Source: Streptomyces noursei ATCC 11455 | GTDB taxonomy: Bacteria; Actinomycetota; Actinomycetes; Streptomycetales; Streptomycetaceae | Length of the DNA: 64,000 nucleotides | Assembly (NCBI RefSeq): GCF_001704275.1 | Contig: NZ_CP011533.1 | Location: 7,130,001 to 7,194,000 of the forward strand | Direction: 5' to 3' | In this document: one piece after another, positions 18,060-26,726 of the stretch | How the letters are laid out: the number at the start of each line of letters is the position of its first letter | Position numbering within the stretch: position 1 is the stretch's first letter | Position numbers and translations under genes: made by a program | The notes under the pieces: model-generated | Databases searched by the model: none | Told to the model about the DNA's origin: nothing | The model's input: the letters and a program-made list of their open reading frames with translations, nothing else

Positions 18060-19028
18060 GTGATCCGCCGCGCGCTCGCCGCCGCCCTCGCCCTCGCCGC
18101 CGGCTCCGCCCTGCTCACCGGCTGCGGCAGCGGTGACGCGGCGAGCGCGGAGGTCGGCGTCGGGAACGCCGGCACGAAGATCAACGTCGGACCCGACCAG
18201 CACCGTGTCCGCGGCACCGAGGACCCCAGGAGCGCCGCGCTGGTGCCCGCCGGCGTCCGGCGCACCGGCGAACTGCGGATCGGGGTGGGCGCCGAGAGCA
18301 GCCCCCCGCTGAGCTTCTACGCCACCGACGACAAGACCCTGATCGGCGTCGAGGAGGACCTGGCCACCCTCGTCGCCGACACCTTGGGGCTGAAGCCGCA
18401 CTTCGAGCCGCTGTCCTGGGAGAACCTCTTCGTCGGCCTGGACAGCGGCAAGCTCGACGCGGTCTTCGCCAATGTCACCGTCACCGAGGAGCGCAAGGAC
18501 AAGTACGACTTCGCCACCTACCGGCTCGACCAGTTGGCCATGGAGACGAAGAAGGGCAGCGGCTGGAAGGTCCGCGGCGCCGCGGACGTGGCGGGCCGGA
18601 CCGTCGCGGTCGGCTCCGGCACCAACCAGGAGAAGATCCTGCTCGACTGGAGCAAGGAGGACGAGCGGGCCGGCCGCAAGCCGGTGGACGTCAAGTACTT
18701 CCAGAAGCCCTCGGACGTCTACCTCGCGCTCCAATCGGGCCGGATCGACGGCTACTTCGGCCCCAACCCGACCGTCGCCTACCACGTCGCCACCGCCGGC
18801 GGGACCGAGAGCGCCGGCACCTTCTCCGGCGGCGGCGCCCACCTCAGGGGCGAGATCGCCGCCACCACCCGCAAGGGCAGCGGCCTGGTCGGGGCGTACG
18901 CCGCCGCCCTGCGCAAGGTCATCGACGACGGCCGCTACGCCAAGGTGCTGGCCCGCTGGGGGCTGTCCGGCGAGGCCGTGACGACCTCACGGATCAATCC
19001 GCCCGGCCTGCCCAGGACCGCCGACTAG
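18060..19028 (+). CDS. Amino-acid-type ABC substrate-binding lipoprotein (second)
   Basis: 322 residues from the GTG at 18060, chosen because AAGGAG lies just upstream and the protein then begins with a lipoprotein signal ending LLTGC (Cys 22). A GTG at 17979 would give a poor signal. The binding domain includes GVEEDLATLVADTLGLKPHF and a run of charged residues, ending LARWGLSGEAVTTSRINPP. That tail matches the first binding protein at 11581. It is the last transport component of the operon, and its TAG stop forms part of a terminator repeat. Confidence 0.88.
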   Translation: MIRRALAAALALAAGSALLTGCGSGDAASAEVGVGNAGTKINVGPDQHRVRGTEDPRSAALVPAGVRRTGELRIGVGAESSPPLSFYATDDKTLIGVEEDLATLVADTLGLKPHFEPLSWENLFVGLDSGKLDAVFANVTVTEERKDKYDFATYRLDQLAMETKKGSGWKVRGAADVAGRTVAVGSGTNQEKILLDWSKEDERAGRKPVDVKYFQKPSDVYLALQSGRIDGYFGPNPTVAYHVATAGGTESAGTFSGGGAHLRGEIAATTRKGSGLVGAYAAALRKVIDDGRYAKVLARWGLSGEAVTTSRINPPGLPRTAD

Positions 19029-19053
19029 GGCCTGTCCGACGGGTCAGGCCCTA
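19026..19053 (+). terminator. Terminator repeat (TAGGGCCTG type), copy 1
   Basis: TAGGGCCTG and CAGGCCCTA form a perfect 9-bp stem around a 10-nt loop, and the left arm includes the TAG stop of the binding-protein gene. An almost identical element sits on the TAG stop of the lipase gene at 35824. It may separate or attenuate the transport half from the monooxygenase half of the operon. Confidence 0.7.
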
Positions 19054-19097
19054 GGGCCTGACCGCCCCCGACCCCTCGCACAGGAAGGCCCCACCCC

Positions 19098-20141
19098 ATG
19101 CCCGAACCGCACCACCCGCCGCGGTTGGCCGTCGCCCTGGACGCCCCGGGCGTCCCGCCCCGCCACGACGCCGCCCACTACACCGCCCTCGCCCGGCTCG
19201 CCGAACACGGCACCCTGGACTTCGTCACCCTCGGCGACCGGTTCGGCGGCCCCGGCCCGGACGCCCTCGCGGTGCTCGCCCGGATCGCCCCGGACACCGA
19301 ACGGATCGGCCTGGTCCCCACGGTGACCACCACCCACACCGAGCCGTTCCACGTCTCCACCGCCGTGGCCACCCTGGACTGGGTCAGCCGCGGCCGGGCC
19401 GGCTGGACGGTGGAGGTGTCCACCACCGAGGCCGAGGCCGCGCTCGTCGGGCTCCGCAAGGCAGCTCCGCCCGCCGAGGTCTGGTCGGAGGCCGGCGAGG
19501 TCGCCGACGTCGCCGGGCGGCTGTGGGACAGCTGGGAGGACGACGCGGAGATCCGCGACCGGGCCACCGGCCGCTTCGTGGACCGCGCCAAGCTCCACCA
19601 CGTCGACTTCACCGGCCGCGCCTTCTCGGTCCGCGGGCCGTCCATCGTCCCCCGGCCGCCGCAGGGCCGCCCGGTGACCGTCGTCGAGGTGACCGGGGAG
19701 ACCGGCGGGCCGGACCGGGGTCCCTCGGCCCGCCGGGAGGTGGCCGCCGCCCGGGCCGATGTCGCGCTGGTCAGGGCCGAGGATCCGCAGACCGCCGGCG
19801 CCGCCCGCGCCGACCTGCTCGCCCGTGCCCGGGCGCACGGCCGCGCCCCCGGCGGGCCGCTGGTGCTGGCCTCGCTGCCCGTCGAGCTGGAGTCGTCCGG
19901 CGACGCCGCCGGGCTCGCCGCCCTGCTCGGCGACTGGTTCGCCCAGGGCGTCGCGGACGGCTTCCACCTGCGCCTCGCCGACCCCGTCCGGGACCTGCCC
20001 CGGCTCGTCGAGGGCACCGTCCCGCTCCTTCGGGAGCGCGGCCTGCTCCGTCGCTCCTACGAGGGCACGACCCTGCGCGAGCACCTCGGTCTGCCGCGCC
20101 CCGCCAGCATCTACGCCCTCGCCCGGGAGGCCGCCCGATGA
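19098..20141 (+). CDS. Luciferase-like flavin oxidoreductase, short form (CmoO-like)
   Basis: 347 residues of the luciferase-like TIM barrel: LDFVTLGDRFG, then LVPTVTTTHTEPFHVSTAVATLDWVSRGRAGW, the usual flavin-site region. It is shorter than the partner downstream, and the two overlap by ATGA. In Bacillus the ytm operon also encodes one short (CmoO) and one long (CmoJ) family member beside a cystine-type importer. It probably works with the partner on the same substrate class, using reduced FMN. Catalytic competence cannot be judged from sequence alone. Confidence 0.82.
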   Translation: MPEPHHPPRLAVALDAPGVPPRHDAAHYTALARLAEHGTLDFVTLGDRFGGPGPDALAVLARIAPDTERIGLVPTVTTTHTEPFHVSTAVATLDWVSRGRAGWTVEVSTTEAEAALVGLRKAAPPAEVWSEAGEVADVAGRLWDSWEDDAEIRDRATGRFVDRAKLHHVDFTGRAFSVRGPSIVPRPPQGRPVTVVEVTGETGGPDRGPSARREVAAARADVALVRAEDPQTAGAARADLLARARAHGRAPGGPLVLASLPVELESSGDAAGLAALLGDWFAQGVADGFHLRLADPVRDLPRLVEGTVPLLRERGLLRRSYEGTTLREHLGLPRPASIYALAREAAR

Positions 20142-21508
20142 GCCCCGACCCCCGTCCCCGCAAGCAGATCCACCTCGCCGCGCACTTCCCCGGCGTCAAC
20201 AACACCACCGTCTGGGCCGACCCGCCCACCCTCCGTCCGACCACCGCCCCGGCAGGAGGGACTTCGCCCGGCTCCGCCCTCGGGAGCCAGATCGACTTCG
20301 CCTCCTTCGTGCATCTGGCGCGGACCGCGGAGCGCGGCCGGTTCGACTTCTTCTTCCTGGCCGAGGGGCTGCGGCTGCGCGAGCACAAGGGCCGGATCCA
20401 CGACCTCGACGTGCTCGGCCGGCCCGAGACGCTCACCGTGCTGAACGCCCTGGCGGCGGTCACCGAGCGGCTGGGCCTGGCCGGCACGGTCAGCGCCACC
20501 TTCAACGAGCCCTACGAACTCGCCCGCCGGTTCGCCTCCCTGGACCACCTCAGCGGCGGCCGGGCCGCCTGGAACATCGTCACCACCTCCGACGCCTTCA
20601 CCGGGGAGAACTTCCGGCGCGGCGGCTATCTCGACCACGCCGACCGCTACACCCGCGCCGCCGAATTCCTCGCCACCGCACACGCGTTGTGGGACTCCGG
20701 GCCGGCCGGCGGGCCGCCGCGCCGGGTGGACCACCGCGGCCGGCACTTCGCCGTCCGCGGCGAGTTCGGCGTCGCACGCAGCCCGCAGGGCCACCCCGTC
20801 GTCATCCAGGCCGGGGACTCCGCCGAGGGCCGGGAGTTCGCCGCCTCCGCCGCCGACGTGATCTTCACCCGGCACAGCGGGCCGGAGGCCGGCCGGGCCT
20901 TCTACGCGGACGTCAAGCGCCGGCTCCCGGCGTACGGGCGACGGCCCGAGGACCTCAAGATCATGCCGGGTGTCACCTTCGTCCTCGGCGACACCCTCGC
21001 CGAGGCCCAGGAGCGAGCCGTCGAGATCCGCCGGCAGCAGGTCTCCCCGCAGACCGCGCTGCTCACCCTGGAGCAGGTCTGGGGCGTGGACCTGTCCTCC
21101 TACGACCCGGACGGGCCGCTGCCGGACATCGACCCGGATCCGCACGGCGAGCTGGCCCAGGGCCGGGTCCGGATCGCCGACCCGCAGGCCGTCGCCGACC
21201 GGTGGCGGGCGCTCTCCCGCGCCAAGGGGCTGTCCATCCGGGAGACCGTCATCGAGACCACCGGGCGGCAGTCCTTCGTCGGCACCCCGGACAGCGTCGC
21301 CCGCGAGATGGACCACTTCGTGCAGAGCGACGCCGCCGACGGCTTCATCCTGGTGCCGCACCTCACGCCCGAGGGGCTCGACCCGTTCGTGGAGCGGGTC
21401 GTTCCGCTGCTCCAGGAGCGCGGCGTCCACCGCACGGAATACACCGGGACCACCCTGCGCTCCCACTTGGGGCTGCCGGATCCGGCGCGCCCCGCACGGA
21501 AGGACTGA
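20138..21508 (+). CDS. FMN-dependent monooxygenase, NtaA/SnaA/DszA/CmoJ family
   Basis: 456 residues. The N-terminus PRKQIHLAAHFPGVNNTTVW, then ARTAERGRFDFFFLAEGL, RAAWNIVTTSDAFTGENF and HPVVIQAGDSAEGREFAA, are hallmarks of this family. The family includes nitrilotriacetate, dibenzothiophene-sulfone and N-acetyl-S-(2-succino)cysteine monooxygenases. It needs reduced FMN from a separate reductase. The context favours oxidative C-S cleavage of an N-acetylated S-substituted cysteine. Desulfurisation of another organosulfur compound is the main alternative. Confidence 0.87.
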   Translation: MSPDPRPRKQIHLAAHFPGVNNTTVWADPPTLRPTTAPAGGTSPGSALGSQIDFASFVHLARTAERGRFDFFFLAEGLRLREHKGRIHDLDVLGRPETLTVLNALAAVTERLGLAGTVSATFNEPYELARRFASLDHLSGGRAAWNIVTTSDAFTGENFRRGGYLDHADRYTRAAEFLATAHALWDSGPAGGPPRRVDHRGRHFAVRGEFGVARSPQGHPVVIQAGDSAEGREFAASAADVIFTRHSGPEAGRAFYADVKRRLPAYGRRPEDLKIMPGVTFVLGDTLAEAQERAVEIRRQQVSPQTALLTLEQVWGVDLSSYDPDGPLPDIDPDPHGELAQGRVRIADPQAVADRWRALSRAKGLSIRETVIETTGRQSFVGTPDSVAREMDHFVQSDAADGFILVPHLTPEGLDPFVERVVPLLQERGVHRTEYTGTTLRSHLGLPDPARPARKD

Positions 21509-21509
21509 G

Positions 21510-22313
21510 ATGACCAGCACAACGCAGCCGGACGCCGTCCAGGAGTGGCAGGAGTGGCGCGAGGGACGCCTGGCCGCGGTCACCGGTCCGCACGGTCCGC
21601 TCGCGCTCGCCGGCACGCACTGGCTCGCCGACCACCCCGACGGCCGGATCGCGGGGCTGCCGGGCCGCTGGACGGTCCCCGCCGACGGCGCCGCGGTGCT
21701 CCTGGAGGCCGGGCCCGAGGACGGGCTCACCGTGGACGGCGCGCCGGCGGCCGGTGCGTACCGGCTCGACCAGGACGCCGGGCCGGCGGCGGCCCGGGTC
21801 GGCCACGGGGCGCGCCGCCTGGTGGTGCTGCGCCGCGAGGGGCTGTGGGCGGTCCGCGACTTCGACCCGGACGCCCCGGCCCGGCGCGCCTTCGCCGGGA
21901 TCGACGCCTACCCCTACGAGGAGCGCTGGGTGCGGCCGGGCCTGTTCCGCCCGTACGGCGAGCGGCGGACCGTCCAGGTGGCCAACGCCGACGGGCAGGA
22001 GCGGGGCTTCGTCCTCGGCGGGGAGCTGGCCTTCACCCTCGACGGCGACGAGCACACCCTCCAGGTCGCGGTGGAGCCGGACGGCTCGCTGTGGGCGGTG
22101 CTGGCCGACGCCACCAGCGGCACCGACAGCTATCGCTTCCGCTTCCTGCGCCCGCCCGCGCCGGCCGCCGACGGCACCGTGCCGGTGGACCTCAACCGCA
22201 CCCAGCTGCCGCCCTGCGCCTTCGCCGACCACTTCATCTGCCCCTTCCCGCCGCCCGGCAACACCCTGCCGTTCGCCCTGCGGGCGGGGGAGCGGAACGC
22301 ACTCGTCCGCTGA
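21510..22313 (+). CDS. DUF1684 family protein
   Basis: 267 residues, one base after the previous stop. It has the DUF1684 pattern: W.EWREGRLAAVTGPHGPLAL at the start, FAGIDAYPYEERWV in the middle, then F.LGGELAFTL and DLNRTQLPPCAFADHFICP with the conserved N-x-x-x-x-P-x-C-A-F segment. There is no signal peptide, and the function of the family is unknown. Placement at the end of a sulfur/flavin operon suggests an accessory or hydrolase-like role, unproven. A 15-bp terminator follows. Confidence 0.8.
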   Translation: MTSTTQPDAVQEWQEWREGRLAAVTGPHGPLALAGTHWLADHPDGRIAGLPGRWTVPADGAAVLLEAGPEDGLTVDGAPAAGAYRLDQDAGPAAARVGHGARRLVVLRREGLWAVRDFDPDAPARRAFAGIDAYPYEERWVRPGLFRPYGERRTVQVANADGQERGFVLGGELAFTLDGDEHTLQVAVEPDGSLWAVLADATSGTDSYRFRFLRPPAPAADGTVPVDLNRTQLPPCAFADHFICPFPPPGNTLPFALRAGERNALVR

Positions 22314-22342
22314 GCCGGAGACCGCCCCGCCCGCGGAGCGCA

Positions 22343-22378
22343 CCGCCCCGGAAGCCGTCAACTCGGCTTCCGGGGCGG
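22343..22378 (+). terminator. Strong terminator at end of the monooxygenase operon
   Basis: A perfect 15-bp stem (22343-22357 with 22364-22378) closes a 6-nt loop, 30 nt after the DUF1684 stop. Confidence 0.85.
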
Positions 22379-22595
22379 CGCGTTGGGGGCGCCCGGCGGG
22401 GTGGTGCGAGGGGTGTGGAATCGGGGCGGCCCTCTTGCGCCACGGGGTCGGCGCACCGGACATTCCCGGTCAGGAGCGTTTGTCAGGGGCACGCAAAGGA
22501 CGCGGGGGTGTTCCCTCCCTCGTGCGTCGGTGTGCCCTTCGGCTGCGCCTCACCGGCCGCCCCTCGGCGGCCCCCGATCCCCCTCGGAGGAATCA

Positions 22596-23504
22596 GTGAG
22601 GAACGAGCGCACCACCCCCCGCAGCGGCGCTAGACGCACCCGGCTGATCGCCGTGGCGTCCGGACTGGTGGCCCTCGGTGCCGTCACCATCCCGACCGCC
22701 GCCGGCGCCCAGACCCCCGCCCCCGCCACGACGTTCGGCGCCGCCCAGCTCACCGCCGCGAGCAACGCGGTCCGCGGCGCGGACGTCGCGGGCACCGCCT
22801 GGCGGGTGGACCCGGCGACCCGCACCCTGGTCGTCACCGCCGACAGCACCGTCTCCACGGCCCAGATCGCCAGGATCCGACAGGCCGCGGGGAGCACCGC
22901 GGGCGCGGTCCGGATAGAGCGCACCGCGGGCAGGATCCGCAAGCTGATCTCCGGCGGCGACGCCATCTACGCGCCGAGCTGGCGCTGCTCGCTCGGCTTC
23001 AACGTCCGCAGCGGCAGCACCTATTACTTCCTGACGGCCGGTCACTGCACCGACGGCAAACCCCCCTGGTACACCGACTCCTCCGGCAGCACCAGCATCG
23101 GGCCGACCACCGGCTCCAGCTTCCCCGGCAACGACTACGGCATCGTCAAGTACACCAACTCCTCGGTGGCGCACGCCGGTACGGTCGGCAGCCAGGACAT
23201 CACCAGCGCCGGGAACCCCACGGTCGGCCAGACGGTCACCCGCCGCGGTTCCACCACCGGCGTCCACAGCGGCAAGGTCACCGGCCTGAACGCCACGGTG
23301 AACTACGGCAACGGCGAGATCGTCTCCGGCCTCATCCAGACCACGGTCTGCGCCGAGCCCGGCGACAGCGGCGGCCCCCTCTACGCGGGCACCAAGGCGC
23401 TCGGCCTGACCTCCGGCGGCAGCGGCGACTGCACCAGCGGCGGCACCACCTTCTTCCAGCCCGTCACCGAGGCGCTCAGCGCGTACGGCGTGAGCGTCTA
23501 CTGA
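22596..23504 (+). CDS. Streptogrisin B-like extracellular serine protease (S1)
   Basis: 302 residues from a GTG preceded by GGAGG. A signal peptide ([22 protein letters not shown]) and a short propeptide of about 75 residues precede the mature enzyme, which starts [20 protein letters not shown]. The mature part is nearly superimposable on streptogrisin B: TAGHC (His about 150), GNDYGIVKY (Asp about 180), GDSGGPLY (Ser about 258), and the end AYGVSVY. Four Cys form the family disulfides. It is a secreted chymotrypsin-like protease. An SSI-type inhibitor is encoded 3 kb away. Confidence 0.93.
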   Translation: MRNERTTPRSGARRTRLIAVASGLVALGAVTIPTAAGAQTPAPATTFGAAQLTAASNAVRGADVAGTAWRVDPATRTLVVTADSTVSTAQIARIRQAAGSTAGAVRIERTAGRIRKLISGGDAIYAPSWRCSLGFNVRSGSTYYFLTAGHCTDGKPPWYTDSSGSTSIGPTTGSSFPGNDYGIVKYTNSSVAHAGTVGSQDITSAGNPTVGQTVTRRGSTTGVHSGKVTGLNATVNYGNGEIVSGLIQTTVCAEPGDSGGPLYAGTKALGLTSGGSGDCTSGGTTFFQPVTEALSAYGVSVY

Positions 23505-23527
23505 CCGGCGAAGGACCGAACGGCCGC

Positions 23528-23572
23528 ACTGACGTAGGGGCCCCGCCGACCGGCGGGGGCCCCTACGTCAGT
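23528..23572 (+). terminator. Long terminator hairpin after the streptogrisin B-like gene
   Basis: A stem of about 20 bp with one bulged G and a 4-nt loop starts 24 nt after the stop, isolating the protease from the slipin gene. Confidence 0.85.
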
Positions 23573-23662
23573 GCCGCGAGCCTCGACCGGTCCGTGGGCC
23601 GGGCCTACCATGGGAGACAAAGGCGACTCGGGCGACGTAACGGCACACTTCAGGGGGCCGTG

Positions 23663-24589
23663 ATGGTCGGAGAACTGGTGGCGGCAGGAGTGGCGCTGGC
23701 CTCCGCGGGGACGGTCTATCTGATGGCCGCGGCGCGGGTGGTCAAGCAGTACGAGCGCGGCGTGGTGCTCCGGCTGGGGCGGCTGACCTCCCCGGTGCGC
23801 AGCCCGGGTTTCACCATGATCATCCCGGCCGTCGACCGGATGCGTAAGGTCAACATGCAGATCGTCACGATGCCGGTGCCCGCACAGGAGGGCATCACCC
23901 GGGACAACGTCACCGTCCGGGTCGACGCGGTGGTCTACTTCAAGGTCGTGGACGCGGCCGACGCGGTCATCCGGGTCGAGGACTACCGCTTCGCGGTCTC
24001 CCAGATGGCGCAGACCTCGCTGCGGTCGATCATCGGCAAGAGCGAGCTGGACGATCTGCTGTCCAACCGCGAGAAGCTCAACCAGGGCCTGGAGCTGATG
24101 ATGGACAGCCCGGCCATCGGCTGGGGCGTGAGCGTCGACCGGGTCGAGATCAAGGACGTCTCGCTGCCGGAGACGATGAAGCGCTCGATGGCCCGGCAGG
24201 CGGAGGCCACCCGGGACCGCCGGGCCCGGGTGATCAACGCCGATGCCGAGCTCCAGGCGTCGCGGAAGCTGGCCGAGGCCGCCGCGGCCATGTCCGACCA
24301 GCCCGCCGCGCTGCAACTGCGGCTGCTCCAGACCGTGGTGGCGGTCGCCGCGGAGAAGAACTCCACCCTCGTCCTGCCCTTCCCCGTGGAGCTGCTGCGG
24401 TTCCTGGAGCGCTCCGGACTCCAGGCCCAGGCGCAGACCGAGCAGGTGGAGGCGGAGACCGAACGGGTCCGCGCGCAGCGGCCGGCGCCCCGCGACGCCG
24501 CCCCGTCCCCGGCCCCGGTGGAGAACGGCCAGGTGAGCGACGCCCTGCCGGCGCTGGAGGACCTCCCGGAGGCGGAGAAGCTCACCTAG
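23663..24589 (+). CDS. Slipin/stomatin-like SPFH protein
   Basis: 308 residues. One N-terminal membrane segment (ELVAAGVALASAGTVYLMAA) is followed by the SPFH/band-7 domain: VKQYERGVVLRLGRL, PGFTMIIPAVDRMRKVNMQ, then AVVYFKVVDAADAVIRVEDY. Next come the charged helix EATRDRRARVINADAE and the AAAMSDQPAALQLRLLQT oligomerisation region. Slipins scaffold membrane microdomains and often act with NfeD proteins and a protease, but no nfeD gene is adjacent. The ATG at 23663 is the first that gives a clean N-terminal membrane anchor. Confidence 0.87.
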   Translation: MVGELVAAGVALASAGTVYLMAAARVVKQYERGVVLRLGRLTSPVRSPGFTMIIPAVDRMRKVNMQIVTMPVPAQEGITRDNVTVRVDAVVYFKVVDAADAVIRVEDYRFAVSQMAQTSLRSIIGKSELDDLLSNREKLNQGLELMMDSPAIGWGVSVDRVEIKDVSLPETMKRSMARQAEATRDRRARVINADAELQASRKLAEAAAAMSDQPAALQLRLLQTVVAVAAEKNSTLVLPFPVELLRFLERSGLQAQAQTEQVEAETERVRAQRPAPRDAAPSPAPVENGQVSDALPALEDLPEAEKLT

Positions 24590-25091
24590 GTCCCCGGCGG
24601 GCCCCCGTGGGCCCCGCCGTCCCTCTCCCGTTCGCAGCGTTCGCCGCCCTGTAACACCGTCATAGACGACCGCCGCGCCCCTCCGCGCGGCGGTTCCGTG
24701 CCGCCCGATGCTGCCGGCCCCGTGCCGTCGGCCCGCTGTCGTCGGTCCCGTTCGCGGTGGTGGGGTCGCTTTCCGGACAGGTGTGGCCCTCACACTTCGC
24801 GTGCCTCCGGGGTGGTCCGCGTGCCCTCTGATGTCCACACTCGGGACTCGGCCGCGCGGATATCGGTGTGAACGACGTGTGCCGAAAACGTGAACTCCCG
24901 CACCTGAGACCGGAACCCGGTCTTGTGCACGAGTGGGGCGGATGGGAATACTCGGCTTCGTTGGCATGGACGCGACGCCCTGCGGCGGCTGCCACGGGGC
25001 CGACCCGTCCGTGCTCGGTACCTCACACCTCACTCTCGGGCCCGCGCGACTCCCCACGGTCAGGGCCCATCCCCCCACGGGAGGCACTGAG
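24590..25091. other. Intergenic region before the second protease, with terminator
   Basis: About 500 bp without a supported gene. A 10-bp perfect stem (ACCGCCGCGC/GCGCGGCGGT, 24669-24694) probably terminates the slipin transcript. The rest is presumably the protease promoter and a long leader ending in GGGAGG just before the TTG start. I saw no clear -35/-10 pair. Confidence 0.5.
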
Positions 25092-26162
25092 TTGAAGCAC
25101 CGACGCATACCCCGCCGCCGCACGATAGTGGCCAGCGCGGGCGCGCTCGCGCTCGCCGCCACCGCGACCGTCACCCTCGCCAACGCGCACGCCGCCCCCG
25201 CCCCCTCGGCGGCCACGCTCTCCCCGGCCGCGGCGACCACCCTGGCGTCGCAGCTCAAGACCGGTACGGCCGGCGCGTTCTACGACGCCAAGGCGCACAA
25301 GCTGGTCGTCAACGTGGTGGACGAGGCGTCCGCCGCGGCCGTCCGGGCCAAGGGCGCGGAGGCCAGAATCGTCCAGCACTCGATGGCCCAACTCGACGCG
25401 GCCCGGCAGACGCTGAAGACCAAGGCGACCATCCCCGGCACCGCCTGGGCCATGGACCCCAGGGCCAACAAGGTCGTGGTGACCGCCGACCGCACGGTCA
25501 CCGGCGCCAAGCTGGACCGGCTCGCCAAGGTCGCCAAGGGCCTCGGCGACACCGTCGAGATCCGCCACTCCAAGGGCGCGTTCAAGCCCCTCATCGCCGG
25601 TGGCGACGCGATCTGGGGCAGCGGCGCCCGCTGCTCGCTCGGGTTCAACGTCACCAAGGGCGGCCAGCCGTACATCCTGACCGCCGGCCACTGCGGCAAC
25701 GCCGTCCAGGAGTGGTCCGACCAGCAGGGCGGCCAGACGATCGCGACCACCGAGACCTCCAAGTTCCCCGGCAACGACTACTCGATCGCCAAGTACGCCG
25801 ACGGCGCCAGCATCGACCACCCCAGCGAGGTCGACCTCTACAACGGCAGCACCCAGAAGATCACCAAGGCCGCGGACGCCACCGTCGGCGAGAAGGTCCA
25901 GCGCAGTGGCAGCACCACCCAGGTGCACGACGGCACCGTCAAGGCGCTGAACGCCACCGTCAACTACCAGGAGGGCTCGGTCGAAGGGCTGATCGACACC
26001 GACGTCTGCGCCGAGCCCGGTGACAGCGGCGGCGCCCTCTTCGACGGCGAGAGCGCCCTCGGCCTCACCTCCGGCGGCAGCGGCGACTGCAGCAACGGCG
26101 GCGAGACCTTCTTCCAGCCGGTGCCGGCCGCCCTCCAGGCGACGGGCACGCAGATCGGCTGA
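25092..26162 (+). CDS. Streptogrisin-type serine protease with long propeptide (S1)
   Basis: 356 residues. The start is an unusual TTG at 25092, supported by GGGAGG 7 nt upstream and by the resulting Arg-rich signal peptide (KHRRIPRRRTIVASAGALAL). A propeptide of the alpha-lytic-protease type (about residues 40-170) precedes the mature [20 protein letters not shown]. The triad is in TAGHC (His about 200), GNDYSIAKY (Asp about 228) and GDSGGALF (Ser about 312). The acidic mature domain differs from the B-type protease at 22596, so substrate preference probably differs. It is terminated by a hairpin shared with the inhibitor gene. Confidence 0.92.
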   Translation: MKHRRIPRRRTIVASAGALALAATATVTLANAHAAPAPSAATLSPAAATTLASQLKTGTAGAFYDAKAHKLVVNVVDEASAAAVRAKGAEARIVQHSMAQLDAARQTLKTKATIPGTAWAMDPRANKVVVTADRTVTGAKLDRLAKVAKGLGDTVEIRHSKGAFKPLIAGGDAIWGSGARCSLGFNVTKGGQPYILTAGHCGNAVQEWSDQQGGQTIATTETSKFPGNDYSIAKYADGASIDHPSEVDLYNGSTQKITKAADATVGEKVQRSGSTTQVHDGTVKALNATVNYQEGSVEGLIDTDVCAEPGDSGGALFDGESALGLTSGGSGDCSNGGETFFQPVPAALQATGTQIG

Positions 26163-26197
26163 CCCGCACGGCCGATCGGCTCCGGCCCACGGCGCGA

Positions 26198-26234
26198 ACC
26201 GGCCCCCGGACGCTCTCCTCGTCCGGGGGCCGGT
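26198..26234. terminator. Bidirectional terminator between protease and inhibitor genes
   Basis: A 15-bp perfect stem (26198-26212 with 26220-26234) lies midway between two convergent genes. Confidence 0.85.
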
Positions 26235-26285
26235 GCCGTTCCGCCGCATCGGCGCGTCGTTGCGTCGACGCATCGACTCGCCGGA

Positions 26286-26726
26286 TCAGAACTCGAAGAC
26301 CGAGCCCTTTCCGTCCGTCATCTCACAGGAGTTGGCGAAGACGTGGGTGTACGCGATCCGGCGGCCCTGCCAGACACCGTCCGCGGTGACCACGACGGGG
26401 GCCCAGATCTTGTTGCAGATCCGCTCGCTCGCGACCTCGGTGACCTTGTTGAAGTCGCCGGAGGCCGTACGCAGTTGGGCGCAGGCGGCTTTCGCGTACG
26501 GGTGGCTGCCGGATGCCGTCGGCATACAGCTCAGCGTCGCCGCGCGCAGTGACGTGGTGGTCGCGCGGCTGTCGCCCTGACCGATCGTCAGGACCATTTC
26601 GGTGGGTGCGTAGAGGCCGCCGGTCCGGGCGGGTTGGGCCGGCGCGGCGGCGGCGTGCGCGGTGGTGGACAGCGCGCCCAGGACCAGCGCCGCGCCGAGT
26701 GCGATCGCCCCAGTGATGTGCCGCAT
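26286..26726 (-). CDS. Streptomyces subtilisin inhibitor (SSI) family protease inhibitor
   Basis: 146 residues with a signal peptide ending in AHA. The SSI core is complete: LYAPTEMVLTIG, a first Cys pair in CMPTASGSHPYAKAAC, a second pair formed by ICNK and NSCEM, and the hallmark DGVWQGRRIAY. Aligning CNKIWAPV with the SSI reactive site CPMVYDPV puts Lys at P1, so it should favour trypsin-like proteases over subtilisin. It converges on the streptogrisin-type protease gene, a natural partner. The ATG at 26726 follows AAGGGAG. Confidence 0.93.
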   Translation of the reverse strand: MRHITGAIALGAALVLGALSTTAHAAAAPAQPARTGGLYAPTEMVLTIGQGDSRATTTSLRAATLSCMPTASGSHPYAKAACAQLRTASGDFNKVTEVASERICNKIWAPVVVTADGVWQGRRIAYTHVFANSCEMTDGKGSVFEF

